The position numbers and the translations under genes were made by a program. A stretch of DNA of 64,000 nt from Bacteroidetes bacterium HGW-Bacteroidetes-4 (GTDB lineage Bacteria > Bacteroidota > Bacteroidia > Bacteroidales > SZUA-534), in assembly GCA_002840905.1 (NCBI GenBank), contig PHDD01000002.1, positions 159,563 through 223,562 of the forward strand, in the 5' to 3' direction. The notes under the pieces are model-generated. The model ran no database searches. It was given only the letters and a program-made list of their open reading frames with translations, and was not told the DNA's origin. This document shows, one piece after another, positions 61,717-64,000 of this stretch (position 1 is the stretch's first letter; the number at the start of each line of letters is the position of its first letter).

Positions 61717-62736
61717 ATGGAGCATAAAGGTCAAATCACCATTAAAGATATAGCCCGAGAGCTGGGTATTTCGCCATCAACAGTTTCAAGGGCCCTTAAA
61801 AACCATCCCGACATCAGCTCAAAAACCAAAGAATTGGTTCATGAGTTGGCTAAAAGGTACAACTACAAACCCAATGCGGTAGCCTTATCGCTCAGGAGTA
61901 GTAAAACACATATGATTGGCGTTATAATTCCCAAAGTAGTTCACTTTTTTTTCTCATCGGTAATTAGTGGCATTGAGCACGTGGCCAACGAACTGGGTTA
62001 TAATGTGATGATTTGTCAAAGCGACGAAAACGAAGATCGCGAAATCACAAGTATCCAATCGTTAACCTCGGCAAGAGTTGACGGAATTTTAGCTTCAGTT
62101 TCTAAAGACACTACCGACTTTATTCATTATAAAGAATTGCTCGACAACAACATTCCACTGGTATTTTTCGATCGGGCTCTTGCCGAACTAAAAACCGATA
62201 AGGTGGTCATTGACGATGTAGACGGAGCCTTTATAGCCACCGAACATTTAATATTAAAAGGATGTAAAAAAATTGTTCATCTGGCTGCACCACAAAATCT
62301 TTTGATTGGTCAACGTCGCCGGGAAGGTTACCTTAAAGCCTTAAACAAACACGGAATTCCAGTAGACGAAAACCTGATTCGAAAATGCGACAGCCGTGAA
62401 GAAGCGCTGATTGTGATGCGTGAAATTTACGACTCAGGCATCCGCCCCGATGGAGTTTTTGCGGTAAACGATCTCACCGCTTCCGGAGTTCTGAAAGTGG
62501 TTAAACAATATGGCTATTCCGTACCTCACGATGTTAAAGTTGTAGGCTTTTCTGACGGATTTGTGGCTACTGTTACCGATCCCACGCTGACCACCATCGA
62601 TCAACATGGCTTTGAAATGGGAAAACAAGCTGCCCAGTTATTGTTAGACCGCATCAACAAAACCATCGATAACTATTCACCCATTACTAAAATTATCCCA
62701 ACCAACCTTATTGTTCGTGAATCAACCGGCATTTAA
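61717..62736 (+). CDS. LacI-family transcriptional regulator of the starch locus
   Basis: The 339-residue protein has a LacI helix-turn-helix at the N-terminus (ITIKDIARELGISPSTVSRAL), the hinge region (YKPNAVALSLRSSKT) and a periplasmic-binding-protein-like effector domain (IGVIIPKVVHFFFSSVISGI, GVFAVNDLTASGVLKVV, TTIDQHGFEMGKQAAQLLL). It sits between divergent susC2 and the sugar MFS gene, so it is the obvious candidate to bind the four operators described here. The effector is probably maltose or a maltodextrin; this is inferred from context. Operator positions suggest an activating role. Confidence 0.95.
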   Translation: MEHKGQITIKDIARELGISPSTVSRALKNHPDISSKTKELVHELAKRYNYKPNAVALSLRSSKTHMIGVIIPKVVHFFFSSVISGIEHVANELGYNVMICQSDENEDREITSIQSLTSARVDGILASVSKDTTDFIHYKELLDNNIPLVFFDRALAELKTDKVVIDDVDGAFIATEHLILKGCKKIVHLAAPQNLLIGQRRREGYLKALNKHGIPVDENLIRKCDSREEALIVMREIYDSGIRPDGVFAVNDLTASGVLKVVKQYGYSVPHDVKVVGFSDGFVATVTDPTLTTIDQHGFEMGKQAAQLLLDRINKTIDNYSPITKIIPTNLIVRESTGI

Positions 62737-63132
62737 GCTATTTTTAACTAATTTATTGCCCTCCATCGCAATCGTTTTAAATACTGTGCACAAAGGATTT
62801 TAACGATTTCGCGAACATTTTTTTTGTACCGGTTTTAATTTTTCCTTTAATTTGCCTTGTCTTACCTTATTTTAAGCATGATTATTATAGTAGCGCATCA
62901 CTAATCATGTATGTAATACTTTTATATATTTATATGAAGTAACTTTGATTAATATCAAGGCAAAACATGGAGAATTCAACTGTAGTTGTGTGATTTCTGC
63001 CAAATATCCTTGTTATAATTAAAGATGCATGTTTAAATAAACAGTCCAGATTTGAACTTCCTGTTTGATTCATAGACGAAGCAAGTTTGGAATTGCATTG
63101 AAAACTAAAGCATAATCGCAAACAGTAAACAG
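62737..63132. other. Intergenic region upstream of the MFS gene with possible regulatory sites
   Basis: The 396-bp region holds no gene. At 62800-62821 is ACGATTTCGCGAAC, a weak match to the sus operators (compare CCGATTTCGCAAAC in operator C). ATCGCAATCG at 62764-62773 recalls the bases beside operator B. At 62861-62876 CTTACCTTATTTTAAG copies the susC leader element. TAACTTTG (62940-62947) is an exact -7 box, 185 bp before the start codon. These are leads only. Confidence 0.45.
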
Positions 63133-64000
63133 ATGAAAAAACAACCCAAATTAAATTTTTGGCAGATCTGGAATGTAAGTTTCGGGTTTTTAGGTATCCA
63201 AATGGGGTTTGCCTTACAAAGTGCAAACGTAAGCCGGATACTTTCGAATTTAGGTGCCGATTTGCACCATCTCTCCTTATTTTGGCTTGCCGCTCCAGTG
63301 ATGGGACTAATTGTTCAGCCCATTGTGGGTTCAGCCAGCGACAGAACATGGAACCGCTTTGGACGCAGAGGTCCCTATTTGTTGGGTGGAGCCATTGTGG
63401 CTGCTTTTGCCATGTTTCTGATGCCTAATGCCGGATTGTTTGTTAAGTTTTTGCCACCTTTAATTTTTGGTGCCATTATGTTTGCTTTAATGGACGGTTC
63501 ATTCAATATTACCATGCAACCTTTCAGGGCTTTGGTGGCCGATATGGTTCCTTCGGAACAACGAACGCTGGGATATTCGATTCAAAGTTTTTTAATCAAT
63601 ACCGGTGCTGTTTTGGGTTCAATTCTGCCCTTTTTACTTACCAACGTATTGAATGTTCAGAACACAGCTCCTGATGGCGAAGTCCCGGCATCAGTAATTT
63701 GGTCGTTTTATATCGGAGGATCCATGTTGCTGTTATCGGTAATCTGGACTGTTTTCAGAACCAAAGAATACCCGCCCGAAGAATATGCTTCGTATAAAGG
63801 CCTGGAACAAAACACACCTGCTGATCCAAAGTACAAAGGGATATTGGGATTTTTCCGGTTAGTTGCCGATGCACCAAAAACCATGTACCAACTGGCCATT
63901 GTTCAGTTCTTTTCGTGGTTTGCCCTTTATTTAATGTGGGTTTACACCACATCGGCTGTGGCACAGCATGTTTGGGGTTGCCCGGTCGACGACAAATCGT
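63133..64000 (+). CDS. SLC45-like MFS sugar transporter, partial
   Basis: The gene starts at ATG 63133 and runs off the right edge; 289 codons are visible without a stop. The start MKKQPKLNFWQIWNVSFGFL leads into a first helix, then IVGSASDRTWNRFGRRGPYL, the loop 2-3 motif with the GRRGPY form found in sucrose/maltose (SLC45/GPH-like) transporters, and further helices (FNITMQPFRALVADMVPSEQ). It would carry maltose or maltodextrins across the inner membrane after SusC import. It is next to the LacI regulator, the usual order in Bacteroidota maltose loci. Confidence 0.9.
   Translation, partial: MKKQPKLNFWQIWNVSFGFLGIQMGFALQSANVSRILSNLGADLHHLSLFWLAAPVMGLIVQPIVGSASDRTWNRFGRRGPYLLGGAIVAAFAMFLMPNAGLFVKFLPPLIFGAIMFALMDGSFNITMQPFRALVADMVPSEQRTLGYSIQSFLINTGAVLGSILPFLLTNVLNVQNTAPDGEVPASVIWSFYIGGSMLLLSVIWTVFRTKEYPPEEYASYKGLEQNTPADPKYKGILGFFRLVADAPKTMYQLAIVQFFSWFALYLMWVYTTSAVAQHVWGCPVDDKS

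Noticed and set aside
62800..62821. Fifth operator upstream of the MFS gene
   Set aside because: Only the core resembles the others; the arms, the TATGTT block and the 62-64 bp spacing to a -7 box are missing, so it was not counted in the set.

Overview
The window looks like a chromosomal segment of a Bacteroidota (Bacteroidetes) bacterium, most likely of the order Marinilabiliales or a close relative. The evidence is two SusC/SusD/SusE systems, type IX secretion (T9SS) C-terminal sorting domains, a GldB homologue, promoters with the Bacteroidetes -7 box (TAnnTTTG), and intergenic repeat types I associate with this phylum. The family-level guess is inference. I saw no rRNA, tRNA, CRISPR array or insertion sequence.

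Positions 1-17300 are mostly housekeeping and envelope genes. A VOC protein and a tandem SRPBCC protein lie divergent from a GlxA-type AraC regulator. Next come a PKD lipoprotein, 5-formyl-THF cyclo-ligase with gldB, then an outer-membrane barrel protein and nadE. A tight four-gene minus-strand run follows (GWxTD lipoprotein, rlmB, a 1085-residue propeller/barrel protein, an M20 amidohydrolase), then a carboxypeptidase-regulatory-like protein, yjjG and a TerC-type membrane protein. Positions 17313-18301 are a repeat-rich gene desert with a 21-bp tandem repeat and ten perfect copies of a 7-bp repeat.

Positions 18302-41582 hold core functions: trkA-trkH potassium uptake; glmM-ruvX-def, a TPR lipoprotein and comEC; a lipocalin-like lipoprotein; a DUF362 ferredoxin-type protein; an rRNA pseudouridine synthase; a siaB-siaC pair; a DUF4407 protein; era and der; a rhomboid protease; a TPR histidine kinase that lacks the phospho-acceptor His; a VTT-family membrane protein; and prfC. 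The segment ends with a striking protein in which ECF-transporter-like membrane segments are fused to a THEP1-type NTPase.

Positions 41708-64000 form a starch/maltodextrin utilisation locus. From right to left it has a partial SLC45-like sugar MFS transporter and a LacI-family regulator (plus strand), then on the minus strand SusC-SusD-SusE, a second SusC-SusD-SusF-like set, a secreted protein with two starch-binding-type modules, a GH13 amylase and a CotH-kinase-family protein carrying the same type of module. Outer-membrane lipoproteins would bind glucan, T9SS-exported amylase would cut it, the SusC/D pumps would import oligosaccharides, and the MFS transporter would take them across the inner membrane.

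Four transcription units of this locus (47187, 48865, 55292 and 61370, all minus strand) share a LacI-like operator (inverted repeat CAACCGTTT / AAACGGTTG). Its centre lies 62-64 bp upstream of a -7 box in every case and no clear -33 box is seen. This fixed upstream position suggests that the LacI-type regulator activates rather than represses, which is the most coherent regulatory signal in the window.
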